A stretch of 64,000 bases of DNA from Acidobacteria bacterium Mor1 (lineage in GTDB: Bacteria; Acidobacteriota; Polarisedimenticolia; Polarisedimenticolales; Polarisedimenticolaceae). The notes under the pieces were generated by a model, which saw only the letters and a program-made list of their open reading frames with translations, ran no database searches and was not told where the DNA came from. Below, one piece after another: positions 47,034-55,966 of this stretch; the first letter of the stretch is position 1; every line of letters starts with the position of its first letter. The stretch covers positions 3,597,385-3,661,384 of the forward strand of contig CP011806.1 of NCBI GenBank assembly GCA_001664505.1, read 5' to 3'. The translations under genes were made by a program, and so were the position numbers.

Positions 47034-48953
47034 ATGCGTTTCCTGATTCCGGTGTTGATCTCTGTCTGCGTGGTCTCCCCGGCGTCCGCCGCGGTGACCC
47101 TGGACGCTCCCACGAGCGTGGCTGCCGGCGCCCCGTTCGAGATTCGCTTCAGCGGTAGCGAGAACGGGCGGGACTTCATCACCATCGTCGCGCCGGATCT
47201 GCCCGAGGGGAAGTACGCCGCATACCAGTACGCCCGAGACAAGGGTGTGATCGAGATGATGGCTCCCGACGAACCGGGCACCTATGAACTGCGCTACCTG
47301 GGCGCCGACAACGGCTTTCCGACGCTGGCCCGCTCCCCCCTTGAGGTCACGCCGGTAACGGCGACGATCAAGACCACCGAGACTTCTGCTGCCGGGTCAC
47401 CGCTGATCGTCGAGTGGACCGGCCCGGACCACCCCCGGGACTTCATCACCGTGGTGAAGGCGGGGACCCCCGAGAGAAAGTACGGGCCCTACAAGTACAC
47501 CAAGCGGGGCAACCCCACGGAGCTCCAGACGCCAGAGGAGCCGGGGGAGTACGAGGTCCGCTATCTCACCGGCCAGAAGTACTACACCCTGGCCAGCGCC
47601 ACCTTCACCGTCCAGGGCACCTCGGCCGAGGTCACGGTGCCGGACACCGTCGGCGCCGGCGACGCCTTCGAGGTGAACTGGCAGGGACCGGACAACGAAC
47701 GGGATTGGATCGCCCTGGCCAACGTCGGCTCCAAGCCCGGCGAGTACCGGATGTACCGCTACACCCACAAGGGCAACCCGGCGAAGCTGCGGGCGCCCGA
47801 CGAGCCGGGAACCTACGAAGTTCGCTACATGACCGCGGGCTACAGCATGCTGGCCTCGACGCAGATCAAGGTGGGCGACATCAGCGCCTCGCTCACGGGC
47901 CCCGAAGAGGTGGTGGGCGGCGAACCCTTCCAGGTGGGCTGGGACGGACCGAACCGGGCTCAGGACTACATCGAGGTGATCAAGAAGGACGACCCCGAGG
48001 AGCGCTACACCGACTACGCCTACACCGAGCGAGGCAACCCGGTCGAACTGCACGCGGCGCTGGTCCCCGGCGACTACGAGCTGCGCTATCGCACCGGCCA
48101 GTCGGGGCGCATCCTGGCGACCCGGGCGATCCGCTTCGCGCCGCCCAAGTCTCAGCCCGGCGAACTGCTGGTCCAGGCCTCCGAGCACTTCGACCGGGTC
48201 CCCGACGACGGCGCGGTGGAGATCATCCTCGACGCCTCGGGCAGCATGCTGAAGAAGCAGGGGAACAAGCGCCGAATCGAGATCGCCCGGGAGGTTCTGC
48301 TGGATCTGACCGGTGAGACGATCCCCGCAAACACCCCCTTCGCCATGCGGGTCTTCGGCCACAAGGAGAAGGACTCCTGCCGCACCGATCTGGAGATCCC
48401 GCTGTCTCCCCTCGACGTGTCGGCAGCCCAGGGCAAGATCCGTGGCGTCCAGGCGATGAACCTGGCCAAGACGCCGATCGCCGACTCCCTGGCCCAGGTG
48501 GGAAGCGACCTGGCCGGGGTGACCGGTCCCAAACTGATCGTGCTGATCACCGACGGCGAGGAGACCTGCGGCGGCGATCCCGCGGCGGCCATCGAGGCGC
48601 TCAAAGCCGCAGGCATCGACGTGCGGGTCAACATCGTCGGCTTCGCCATCGAGGATGACGCGCTGAAGAACGCCTTCCGCTACTGGGCGGAGCTGGGAGG
48701 CGGCGACTACCACGATGCCGACGGTGCCGAGGCGTTGGGCGACTCGCTGCGCCGGGCGCTCCAGACCCCCTTCGACGTGTTGGACAACCAAGGCAAGGTG
48801 GTGGCCCAGGGCCAGGCGGGTGGCCCCGCCATCGAACTGCTGCCGGGGAGCTACCGGGTGCGCACCCGCGAGAAGGCCTTCCTGGAGGTTCCGGTCCAGA
48901 TCGAAGCGGGTGGACGCGAGGTCCTGACCCTGGAGCCGCAGCCAGGGGGCTAG
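47034..48953 (+). CDS. Exported protein with four Ig-like repeats and a VWA domain
   Basis: The 639-residue protein has a signal peptide (ending ASAA) and four repeats of about 85-95 residues (residues about 20-375). Each repeat has a (D/Q)-(F/W/Y)-I-x-V/L core, a Y-x-Y stretch and an ending like PDEPGTYEVRYM, a beta-sandwich pattern. A von Willebrand A domain follows with MIDAS sequence DASGSM near residue 400 and ITDGEETC. A short beta domain ends the protein. It is probably periplasmic or surface-exposed, binding metal-dependent partners. The function is unknown. Confidence 0.8.
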   Translation: MRFLIPVLISVCVVSPASAAVTLDAPTSVAAGAPFEIRFSGSENGRDFITIVAPDLPEGKYAAYQYARDKGVIEMMAPDEPGTYELRYLGADNGFPTLARSPLEVTPVTATIKTTETSAAGSPLIVEWTGPDHPRDFITVVKAGTPERKYGPYKYTKRGNPTELQTPEEPGEYEVRYLTGQKYYTLASATFTVQGTSAEVTVPDTVGAGDAFEVNWQGPDNERDWIALANVGSKPGEYRMYRYTHKGNPAKLRAPDEPGTYEVRYMTAGYSMLASTQIKVGDISASLTGPEEVVGGEPFQVGWDGPNRAQDYIEVIKKDDPEERYTDYAYTERGNPVELHAALVPGDYELRYRTGQSGRILATRAIRFAPPKSQPGELLVQASEHFDRVPDDGAVEIILDASGSMLKKQGNKRRIEIAREVLLDLTGETIPANTPFAMRVFGHKEKDSCRTDLEIPLSPLDVSAAQGKIRGVQAMNLAKTPIADSLAQVGSDLAGVTGPKLIVLITDGEETCGGDPAAAIEALKAAGIDVRVNIVGFAIEDDALKNAFRYWAELGGGDYHDADGAEALGDSLRRALQTPFDVLDNQGKVVAQGQAGGPAIELLPGSYRVRTREKAFLEVPVQIEAGGREVLTLEPQPGG

Positions 48954-49186
48954 CCTCCCTGCGGCGGGGTGCGCCCTTGCCTTCTCGTGCGGCTTGAGGC
49001 AGGATCGCGGGACGGCGGCCGATCCGGCGCCGAACTCCCGTCGATCCTCCGCCCGGGGTCGCCCGAGGGAGCAAAGGAGGGGTCTCCCTTCCGGATCAGG
49101 CTTCCAGATCAGGCCATATCGACCCTTTTGCTGTCGCGGGGTCTTCGTGGGCGGATGGAGATCTCTGCGCCGACGAAAGGATCGAG

Positions 49187-50506
49187 ATGACCAAGCAGCG
49201 AGATCTCAAGAAGCTTGTTCGCGAGCGGATGAAACGCACCGGCGAACGCTACGCCACCGCCCGGGCCCACATCGTTCAGGCCCGCTCCCACGACGATCCC
49301 CAACCCACAGGCGTGCACCCGGGCTACGGTCCCTGCGGCGGGCTGCAAACCGAGACCGGCGCGTTGACCAACGTGCTGCGCCACGCCGGCGTGCGGGATC
49401 GTGACGGGAAGCCGTTGGACGAGACCACAGTCTTCGGCCTCTGCGGCGGCATCGGCTTCCTCTATGGAGTGTTCGAGTACAAGGGGCACCCGCCGACGAT
49501 GACGGTAGTGGCCCGGCAGAGTTCGATGCCCGACGTGTTCGTCGCGGCGGGGATCGAGCGCATCGTCCCCGGCGCCGAGACCATCGAGACCTCGGCCCCG
49601 GCCAAGGCGCGGCGGGAGTTGGACCGGCTGCTCGACGCGGGGCAAAGCGTGCTCTGCACCGTCGACGCCGCGGCGCTGCCCTACTACGGCCTGCCCGCGA
49701 ACCTGGTCGGCATGGGTCCCCAGGTGGTCGCGGCCATCGGTCGAGACGGCAACGATCATGTCTGGCTCGACGACCGGGGCACCGCGCCGATCCGGCTCAG
49801 CAACGAGGCCTTCGCCGCCGCCCGGGCGGGCTACCGCAAGGGCAAGCACCGCATGACGGTGATCCCCGAGGCGATCGAGGTCGATCGCAAGCAGCTGATG
49901 CTCGACGCCCTTCGTGCCGCCGTCGACGACTACGACACACCTCCGGCCAAGCCCTTCGCCTCCAACGTCGGCACGCCGGGGCTGCGCAAGTGGGCGCGGC
50001 TGTTGGCCGATGAGAAGGACGCCAAGGGTTGGCGCAAGGTCTTCGCCGAGGCCGAGCACGCCTACGTCGGACTGCACCGCGCCTACGACTGCACCCAGCA
50101 CGAGTACACCGCGCCGGCGGGGAGCAGGCCGCTGTTCGCCGCCTTCCTCGACGAGGCTGCGGCGACGACCGGCTTGCCCGGGCTGACCGACATCGCCGGG
50201 GAGTTCCGGCGGATCGGTGAGGTCTGGGAGAAGTTGGGACGCACCATCGCCGACTGCGGCGACTCCGCGGTGGAGCGGGGCTGCGGTCTCAGCGACCGGC
50301 GGGCAGAGCTCCTCGACGAGCAGGGCGCCGACGCCACCGAGGAGATGGCCACGCTGTGGGCCGAACGCCGGGATCTGGCGGCGAGCTGCAAGCTAGCCCC
50401 CGCCGGAGCCGCGGCGATCTACGCGGAGCTGGCCCCGATGGTCTCGGAGATCGCCGAGTCGGAGCGGTCCGCCCTGGACCGCCTGGGACAGCTATTGCCT
50501 GAGTAG
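49187..50506 (+). CDS. BtrH-like (N-terminal) acyltransferase/peptidase-like protein
   Basis: The 439-residue cytosolic protein contains GPCGGLQTETGALTNVLRHAGV and FGLCGGIGFLYGVFEYKG near residues 45-100. These resemble the BtrH N-terminal domain, a cysteine-peptidase-like fold that moves acyl groups from carrier proteins. The later half is helical. No carrier-protein or biosynthetic genes adjoin it, so the substrate is unknown. It is followed by a strong hairpin and the convergent rsmG. Confidence 0.68.
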   Translation: MTKQRDLKKLVRERMKRTGERYATARAHIVQARSHDDPQPTGVHPGYGPCGGLQTETGALTNVLRHAGVRDRDGKPLDETTVFGLCGGIGFLYGVFEYKGHPPTMTVVARQSSMPDVFVAAGIERIVPGAETIETSAPAKARRELDRLLDAGQSVLCTVDAAALPYYGLPANLVGMGPQVVAAIGRDGNDHVWLDDRGTAPIRLSNEAFAAARAGYRKGKHRMTVIPEAIEVDRKQLMLDALRAAVDDYDTPPAKPFASNVGTPGLRKWARLLADEKDAKGWRKVFAEAEHAYVGLHRAYDCTQHEYTAPAGSRPLFAAFLDEAAATTGLPGLTDIAGEFRRIGEVWEKLGRTIADCGDSAVERGCGLSDRRAELLDEQGADATEEMATLWAERRDLAASCKLAPAGAAAIYAELAPMVSEIAESERSALDRLGQLLPE

Positions 50507-50514
50507 GGATCGAT

Positions 50515-50543
50515 CCGGCCCACGGCTTCCGGTCGTGGGCCGG
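50515..50543. terminator. Strong hairpin between convergent genes
   Basis: CCGGCCCACG (50515-50524) pairs perfectly with CGTGGGCCGG (50534-50543) across a 9-base loop. It lies 8 bp after the BtrH-like stop and 31 bp before the rsmG stop, so it can serve both strands. Confidence 0.6.
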
Positions 50544-50574
50544 TCGCGGACTCGCCGGGATCCGGAATCGCTAG

Positions 50575-51243
50575 TTATGACTCCGCTCGGGCGAAGGCCC
50601 AGATCCAGGAGCGGTCCCGATCGGGGATCGAATGCTTGCCTGTCAGGCGCAGGGTCTTCTTCCAGGCGCTGCGCCCGGCGACCTGCTCGACCTCTTCCCC
50701 GGCCCAGAGCAAGATCCGGCCGTGTTCCGGTTCGAGGCAGCGGGCCAGCTTGGGCAACAGCCGCGGCCAGCCGCCGACGGCTCGGATGGTCAGCACCCGT
50801 ACCGACCCCTCGGGAGCCAGCGGCTCCAGGTCGGCGGCCCGCTGGACCTGACGCTCGAGGATCTCGTAGCGGGGCAGCCCGTCGATGGTGCGCAGCTCTC
50901 GCAGGAAGTACGCCTTGCGGGCGGACGCCTCGACCAGCACCGGCCTCAGACCGGTCGCCGCCGCGAAGGGCAGCGCCGGATAGCCGTTCCCGGTGCCGAG
51001 GTCGACCATCAGCTTCTCCTCACCGTCGGCGGGAGGCTCGAATAGGCTGGTCCCCTCGAAGCCCTCGCCGAGGTGCCGTGCCACGAAGTCGTCGGGCTCG
51101 GTGATCGAGGTCAGGTGCAGCACCGGGTTGTGCTCCAGCACGGCCCGCATGTGGGAGGCCAGTGCGCCGGCGGTGCGCTGATCGAGTTCCAGGCCGCACG
51201 CCGCAGCGCGCCCCTGGATTGCTGTCTCGAGAGGTTGGGTCAC
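50575..51243 (-). CDS. rsmG: 16S rRNA (guanine-527-N7) methyltransferase RsmG
   Basis: The start GTG at 51243 gives 222 residues, the expected size; upstream codons are not conserved-looking. The SAM-binding core is MVDLGTGNGYPALPFAAATG and VEASARKAYFLREL, and NPVLHLTSITEPDDFVARHL is the RsmG/GidB signature. It is usually beside mnmG; here the trp operon and two accessory genes separate them. Confidence 0.93.
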   Translation of the reverse strand: MTQPLETAIQGRAAACGLELDQRTAGALASHMRAVLEHNPVLHLTSITEPDDFVARHLGEGFEGTSLFEPPADGEEKLMVDLGTGNGYPALPFAAATGLRPVLVEASARKAYFLRELRTIDGLPRYEILERQVQRAADLEPLAPEGSVRVLTIRAVGGWPRLLPKLARCLEPEHGRILLWAGEEVEQVAGRSAWKKTLRLTGKHSIPDRDRSWIWAFARAES

Positions 51244-51324
51244 GCCCCAATGGTAGCGTAGAGTTCCCGGAGAGAGGCCCCAACCCAAGATTCCGTTCAA
51301 CTTCTCGTCCCTGCGGAACAAACC

Positions 51325-51900
51325 ATGATCGCCCCGTCCAAGAATAGAAATGGCATACACCGTCGATGGGGCCGATGGGTTCTGGTGGCCATATGCGCCT
51401 TGCCAGCGACTTCATGTTTCAACTTCTGGGACAGCGCTCCGCCCAATGAGTACGTGCTCCACTGCGGGTACTCGGGCTGGTTCTGCGTCGAGGTCGATAA
51501 CCCGAAGGGCGTTTCAGCGCCTCGGGCTGGACGCGGATTCCGGCTCGAAATACCTGAATCCGGACTACTCACTCTCAATCACGGGTTTGAAGGCAAGCAC
51601 TCGATTCTTGAGCGGGAGACCTTCTATTGCAGCGATGATCGGCAGCGCGTGGAATACCCGCTGGATCTCGACGATGAGAAGGATGGCGTTGCCATCCGCA
51701 GGTTTGGTTTCACCTCTCTTACACAGCACGACCCCCCGTCAACCAACGGGAACGAACGAAAGTTCATCTGCTTCTTTGTCGGAACACAGGAGCAGTTGGA
51801 AGCTGATGCCGGTGCGGGACCAGAACGAATTTTTCAGAATGTGAGCCCTGGCCTCGAAGCAGATGAGCCGGGTCGAGCCGGGAAAAGGACATGGCAGTAA
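51325..51900 (+). CDS. Probable lipoprotein, DUF6843-like
   Basis: The 191-residue protein has a basic N-terminus, a hydrophobic stretch ending LPATSCFNF (possible lipobox Cys) and a beta-rich body with CGYSGWFCVEVDNPKG. That segment resembles small exported proteins annotated as DUF6843; the match is by eye. Codon choice is clearly less GC-rich than in neighbours. It overlaps the next gene by 10 bp, so the pair was probably acquired together. Confidence 0.6.
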   Translation: MIAPSKNRNGIHRRWGRWVLVAICALPATSCFNFWDSAPPNEYVLHCGYSGWFCVEVDNPKGVSAPRAGRGFRLEIPESGLLTLNHGFEGKHSILERETFYCSDDRQRVEYPLDLDDEKDGVAIRRFGFTSLTQHDPPSTNGNERKFICFFVGTQEQLEADAGAGPERIFQNVSPGLEADEPGRAGKRTWQ

Positions 51901-52304
51901 TCAAATGCTCGGTGGGCCTGTTTGGCGCCACTCTCGATATCTCCAGGGTCACAAGGGAGATCGAGGTCATCCCGACTTCGACCTGGAGGGTTGGAGACAC
52001 GATCGGCGCATCGGGTCGACGACGCTCGGACTCCGCCTGGAAGTTCGCCATCGAGAAGCAGGGCGTGACCGCTGTCGCACCTGTGCTTGAAGCGCTGCTC
52101 GAAGTCTTGGAACCGAGATTCGCTGCCTTTCTTGACGTGATTCGATCCCAGCAGGCTGAGGTGGAGTTCGCGTGCGTGGTCTATGTCGACGATGATCTGG
52201 TACCAGCACTCCAGATCCCGAACTCTGCGCTGCAACGCATGGCTCAATGCGGAGCAGATCTAGACATCGATCTGTATCCAAACCCCTTCGAACCGGAAAG
52301 CTAA
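51891..52304 (+). CDS. DUF4279-like small protein
   Basis: The 137-residue protein shows the pattern of DUF4279 proteins: a short beta start (FGATLDISRVTREIEVIPTS), W(R/K)xGD, a conserved SAWKFAIEK, then a helix and a final beta region. The family is often found in accessory loci, sometimes as an immunity-like protein. It is cytosolic by appearance. With the preceding lipoprotein it forms a two-gene insertion next to the trp operon. Confidence 0.65.
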   Translation: MAVIKCSVGLFGATLDISRVTREIEVIPTSTWRVGDTIGASGRRRSDSAWKFAIEKQGVTAVAPVLEALLEVLEPRFAAFLDVIRSQQAEVEFACVVYVDDDLVPALQIPNSALQRMAQCGADLDIDLYPNPFEPES

Positions 52305-52330
52305 CCCTTCAGATCTTCACCACCTGAGCG

Positions 52331-54484
52331 CTACCCGCGCAGCTCCCGCACCCGTTCTGCCGGATCCTCCCCCCGGTCGATCGCCTCGATCAAGGCGCTT
52401 CCGACCACCACGCCGTCGGCGTGCTTGCCGATGTCCCGCACCTGCTGCGACTGGCGGATGCCGAAGCCGGCCAGCACTGGAACATGCGAGGCCTCGCTGA
52501 CCGCGGAGAGATAGCGCACCAGGTCGTCGGGTAGCGCCACGTCCCGGCCGGTGATGCCGGTCACGGTCACCGCGTAGACGAAGCCGCGACTTTCGGCGCA
52601 GATCTTCCGCATCCGCTCCGGCGGCGTCGCCGGGGTGACCAACTGCACCAGCGCCACCCCTTCCTGCTCGAAGGGCACCCGCAGGATGTCGCACTCCTCG
52701 AGGGGTAGATCAGGCACGACGAAGCCGTCGACTCCCGCGGCCCTTGCATCGGCGGCCAGGCGCTCGGGGCCGTAGGCCAGCAGGGGATTGAGGTAGCTCA
52801 TCAACACGATCGGCGTGGCCTCGCTGCGCGACGCCGTATGCGCACGCACTGCGTCGAGGATGCCCTCGAGGGTGATGCCCCCTTCCAGCGCGATCCGCGA
52901 CGAACGTTGGATCGTCAGGCCGTCGGCCATCGGATCGCTGAAGGGCACGCCGATCTCGACGGCGTCGGCCGCACGGGCGACCTCGTCGAGCAGCGCCGCG
53001 AAGCGTTGCCGGTCGGGGTAGCCGCCGGTGAGATAAGCGCAGATGGTCGGCGCGCCTTCGGCGGTCAACGCCTTTTCCAGCGCGGCGCCCGGCTCGCCCT
53101 GCCCGGCGGCGTCATGCGCGGCGGCGGCGTTGCCGCTACCGGCAGCCGCACCGCGGTCCGCCCCGCCCTTTGCGTCACCAGAAGCTCCGGCCGGACCCTC
53201 TCCCGCCCAGGTGACGTCGACGGCCAGAGCCGCATCATCAGCGGGGACCGAGGCGTCGCCGAGCATCGGCACCAGCTTTTCCAGCACCGGCATGTCCTTG
53301 TCCCCTCGCCCGGACAGGCCGACGAGGATCCGCGAGCCGGGGTGTTGCCGCGCCCACAGCGCCGCGCCGGCCACGGCGTGGGAAGACTCGATAGCCGGCA
53401 GGATGCCCTCGTCCCGGCAACAGCGATCGAGCGCCGCCAACGCCTGGCGGTCGTCGACGCTGGCGTAGCGCACCCGGCCGATCGAACGCAGGAACGCATG
53501 CTCGGGGCCGACGCCGGGATAGTCCAGCCCCGGCGCGCAGGAGTGGGTCCCCTGCACCTGGCCGTCGTCGTTCTGCAGCAACAGCGACAGGCTGCCATGA
53601 AGCACCCCGTCGCCGCCGTCGCGCAGGGTTGCCGAATGCTGTCCGGAAGGATCACCGCCGGCCTCGATGCCGAGCAGGGTCACGTCCCGATCGCCGAGGA
53701 ACGGATGGAACAAACCGATGGCGTTGGAGCCGCCGCCGACACAGGCGATCACCACGTCGGGCAATCCGCCACGCTCGAGCATCTGCTCCCTCGCCTCGCG
53801 GCCGATCACCGCCTGCAGCTCACGCACCAGCCACGGGTAGGGGTGCGGCCCCACCGCCGACCCGAGCAGGTAGTAGGTGCCGCCGGGATCGCTGACCCAA
53901 TCGCGCAACGCCTCGTCGATGGCCGAACGCAATGTGCGGTCGCCGCTTTCCACGGCGACCACCTCGGCGCCCAGGCGCCGCATGCGATCGACGTTGGGGG
54001 ATTGCCGTTCGACATCCAGGGCGCCCATGTAAACCCGGCAGGGGAGTCCGACCCGGGCGCAGGCGGCAGCGCTGGCCACGCCGTGCTGTCCGGCGCCGGT
54101 CTCGGCGATGATCCGCTTCGCTCCGGCGCGCTTGGCGATCAGCGCCTGCCCCAGGGCGTTGTTGATCTTGTGGGCTCCGGTGTGAGCCAGGTCTTCACGC
54201 TTGAGCCAGATCTCCGCACCGAACTGTTCGCTGAGTCCGCGGGCCAGGGTCAGCGCCGTGGGGCGCCCGATGAAATCCCGCATCTCCCGATGGAGTTCGG
54301 CGACGAAATCATCGTCGGCCAGCAGTGCCCTGCTGTCCTGCTCCAACTTGTCCAACGCCGGCACCAGGGTCTCGGGCACGTAGCGCCCGCCGTAGAGGCC
54401 GAAGCGTCCCCGGGCATCGGGAAGCTCACCGGCAAGCAACTTCGCCAGGGCCGCTTCGTCAGCGGCGCGTGTTGTTGTACTCAT
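52331..54484 (-). CDS. trpBA: Tryptophan synthase beta-alpha fusion TrpBA
   Basis: One 717-residue frame holds both subunits. TrpB (residues about 1-415) has the PLP lysine K106 (HTGAHKINN) and phosphate loop GGGSNAIG. A Gly/Ala-rich linker (about 416-465) contains no ATG or GTG in frame. TrpA (about 470-717) has TICAYLTGGYPD, catalytic Glu in VEIGVPFSDPMADG and the barrel end VPVLAGFGIRQSQQVR. A TTG at the start of TrpA is the only possible internal start and would cut its first helix. The enzyme makes tryptophan from indole-glycerol phosphate and serine. It overlaps trpF by 4 bp and ends the operon. Confidence 0.9.
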   Translation of the reverse strand: MSTTTRAADEAALAKLLAGELPDARGRFGLYGGRYVPETLVPALDKLEQDSRALLADDDFVAELHREMRDFIGRPTALTLARGLSEQFGAEIWLKREDLAHTGAHKINNALGQALIAKRAGAKRIIAETGAGQHGVASAAACARVGLPCRVYMGALDVERQSPNVDRMRRLGAEVVAVESGDRTLRSAIDEALRDWVSDPGGTYYLLGSAVGPHPYPWLVRELQAVIGREAREQMLERGGLPDVVIACVGGGSNAIGLFHPFLGDRDVTLLGIEAGGDPSGQHSATLRDGGDGVLHGSLSLLLQNDDGQVQGTHSCAPGLDYPGVGPEHAFLRSIGRVRYASVDDRQALAALDRCCRDEGILPAIESSHAVAGAALWARQHPGSRILVGLSGRGDKDMPVLEKLVPMLGDASVPADDAALAVDVTWAGEGPAGASGDAKGGADRGAAAGSGNAAAAHDAAGQGEPGAALEKALTAEGAPTICAYLTGGYPDRQRFAALLDEVARAADAVEIGVPFSDPMADGLTIQRSSRIALEGGITLEGILDAVRAHTASRSEATPIVLMSYLNPLLAYGPERLAADARAAGVDGFVVPDLPLEECDILRVPFEQEGVALVQLVTPATPPERMRKICAESRGFVYAVTVTGITGRDVALPDDLVRYLSAVSEASHVPVLAGFGIRQSQQVRDIGKHADGVVVGSALIEAIDRGEDPAERVRELRG

Positions 54485-55119
54485 TCGCCTACCTCTTCCA
54501 GTCGTAGCTCGGTGGCGCGGACGGCGGCGACGAAGGCCTGGATCCGCGCGTTGTCCTTGACCCCGCGGCTCGATTCGACGCCGCTGCTGACGTCGACGGC
54601 GCAGGGGCGCACCCGGCGGATCGCCTGGGCTACGTTGTCGGGGTCGAGACCGCCGGCCAGCACCAGGTGGGGGAAACGCTGGGCCAAACGGCCCGCGCGT
54701 TCCCAGTCCGCCTGTGCTCCCTGCCCCGAGAGCGCGCTCTCGAACAACAGGTGGTTGATCTGTTGGTTGATCTCGTAGCCGGTCAGCGACTCGTCGAACT
54801 GAGGCGAGTCGTGGAACACCGGCAGCAGCCGCGCACCGAGGCCGGAACAGTCGGCCATCGACTCGGCGTCGAGCTGCACGATGTCGGCGGGGAAGCACTC
54901 GAGCACCTGGGCCACCTCGTCACGGGAAGGCCGCCGGAACACCGCGACCGAGGTGACGAAGGGGGGCAGCTCCCGAGCAAGCTCCGCCGCCCGGTCGGGC
55001 GCGATGTCTCTCGGAGACCCCTCGGCAAAGACGAAGCCGATCGCGTCGGCGCCGGCTTCGACCGCCGCGTCCCGCGCGGACTCGCTGGTGATCCCGCAGA
55101 TCTTGATGTTCACGTGCAT
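54481..55119 (-). CDS. trpF: Phosphoribosylanthranilate isomerase TrpF
   Basis: The 212-residue barrel has the catalytic Cys in VNIKICGITSESARDAA, the catalytic Asp in IVQLDAESM, and VLAGGLDPDNVAQAI plus VDVSSGVESSRGVKD for phosphate binding. The start is ATG 55119, 2 bp after trpC; a GTG at 55113 is also possible. It overlaps trpBA by 4 bp. Confidence 0.95.
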   Translation of the reverse strand: MHVNIKICGITSESARDAAVEAGADAIGFVFAEGSPRDIAPDRAAELARELPPFVTSVAVFRRPSRDEVAQVLECFPADIVQLDAESMADCSGLGARLLPVFHDSPQFDESLTGYEINQQINHLLFESALSGQGAQADWERAGRLAQRFPHLVLAGGLDPDNVAQAIRRVRPCAVDVSSGVESSRGVKDNARIQAFVAAVRATELRLEEVGE

Positions 55120-55120
55120 C

Positions 55121-55966
55121 TCAGACCTCCGCCTGGCGGATTGCACGAGCGCCCCGCAGCATCGCCGCGACGCCGGCTTCGGGATCGGAATGCTTCATCA
55201 AAACCGAACCGACGAGGGCAGCCCGGTACCCGCGACGCGCCATGCGGGCGACCCCTTGCTCGTCGAGACCGCTCTCGGCGACCTGGGTGAATTCGGCGGG
55301 GAGTCTGGGGAACAGTCGCTCGAGCCGCTGGTCGTCGATCTCCAGAGTGCGCAGGTTGCGCGCGTTGACTCCGAGCAGACAGCGACGCCGCAGGTTCGGG
55401 TCGAGACTCTCCAGGGCTCGCACCGATTGTTCGATGTCCGCCTCGTCGAAGGCCTCGAGCAAGACGAACATGCCCTGTTCCAACGCCGTGGCGATCATCT
55501 CGTCCAGGGCGTCGCCCAGCATCCGCGCGATGACCAGTACGCCACCGGCGCCGAACAGCCGGCCCTCGAGCACCTGATAGGGGTCGACGAGGAAATCCTT
55601 ACGCATCACCGGCACGTCGACGACCCCTGCCGCCGAGGCGAGGTAGCCGAGGGAACCGTCGAAGCGGTCCGGTTCGGTCAGCACCGAGATGGCGCACGCG
55701 CCACCCCGGGCGTAGGCCGCCGCCTGTTGCTCGGTGCGCTTGACCATGTCGAAGGCGCTTACGTCCTGTTCGACCAGGGAACCCACGGCCGGTGATCGGG
55801 GTTTAATCTCGGCGATCAGATCGAAGCCGCTCTCGTGCAGCCGCAAGCGGGGGGGCGCCGGACGATCGGCCAGGCGGCGGCGCAGCTCTTCGTAGGAGAG
55901 CCGCGCCCGGGCGCGCTCGAGACGTTCCCGGCTGCCGGCAGCCATGGCGTCGAGGAAGTCGCTCAC
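55121..55966 (-). CDS. trpC: Indole-3-glycerol-phosphate synthase TrpC
   Basis: The 281-residue barrel has LIAEIKPRSPAVGSL, VLTEPDRFDGSLGYL, PVMRKDFLVDPYQV, LLGVNARNLRTLEID and VAESGLDEQG, all hallmark loops. It closes the indole ring. The start GTG 55966 overlaps the trpD stop. It is a separate gene here, not fused to trpF as in E. coli. Confidence 0.97.
   Translation of the reverse strand: MSDFLDAMAAGSRERLERARARLSYEELRRRLADRPAPPRLRLHESGFDLIAEIKPRSPAVGSLVEQDVSAFDMVKRTEQQAAAYARGGACAISVLTEPDRFDGSLGYLASAAGVVDVPVMRKDFLVDPYQVLEGRLFGAGGVLVIARMLGDALDEMIATALEQGMFVLLEAFDEADIEQSVRALESLDPNLRRRCLLGVNARNLRTLEIDDQRLERLFPRLPAEFTQVAESGLDEQGVARMARRGYRAALVGSVLMKHSDPEAGVAAMLRGARAIRQAEV

Noticed and set aside
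54484-54898. Upstream extension of the trpBA frame
   Set aside because: It lies inside trpF in another frame; ATG 54484 with the 4-bp overlap and the normal TrpB N-terminus is the right start.
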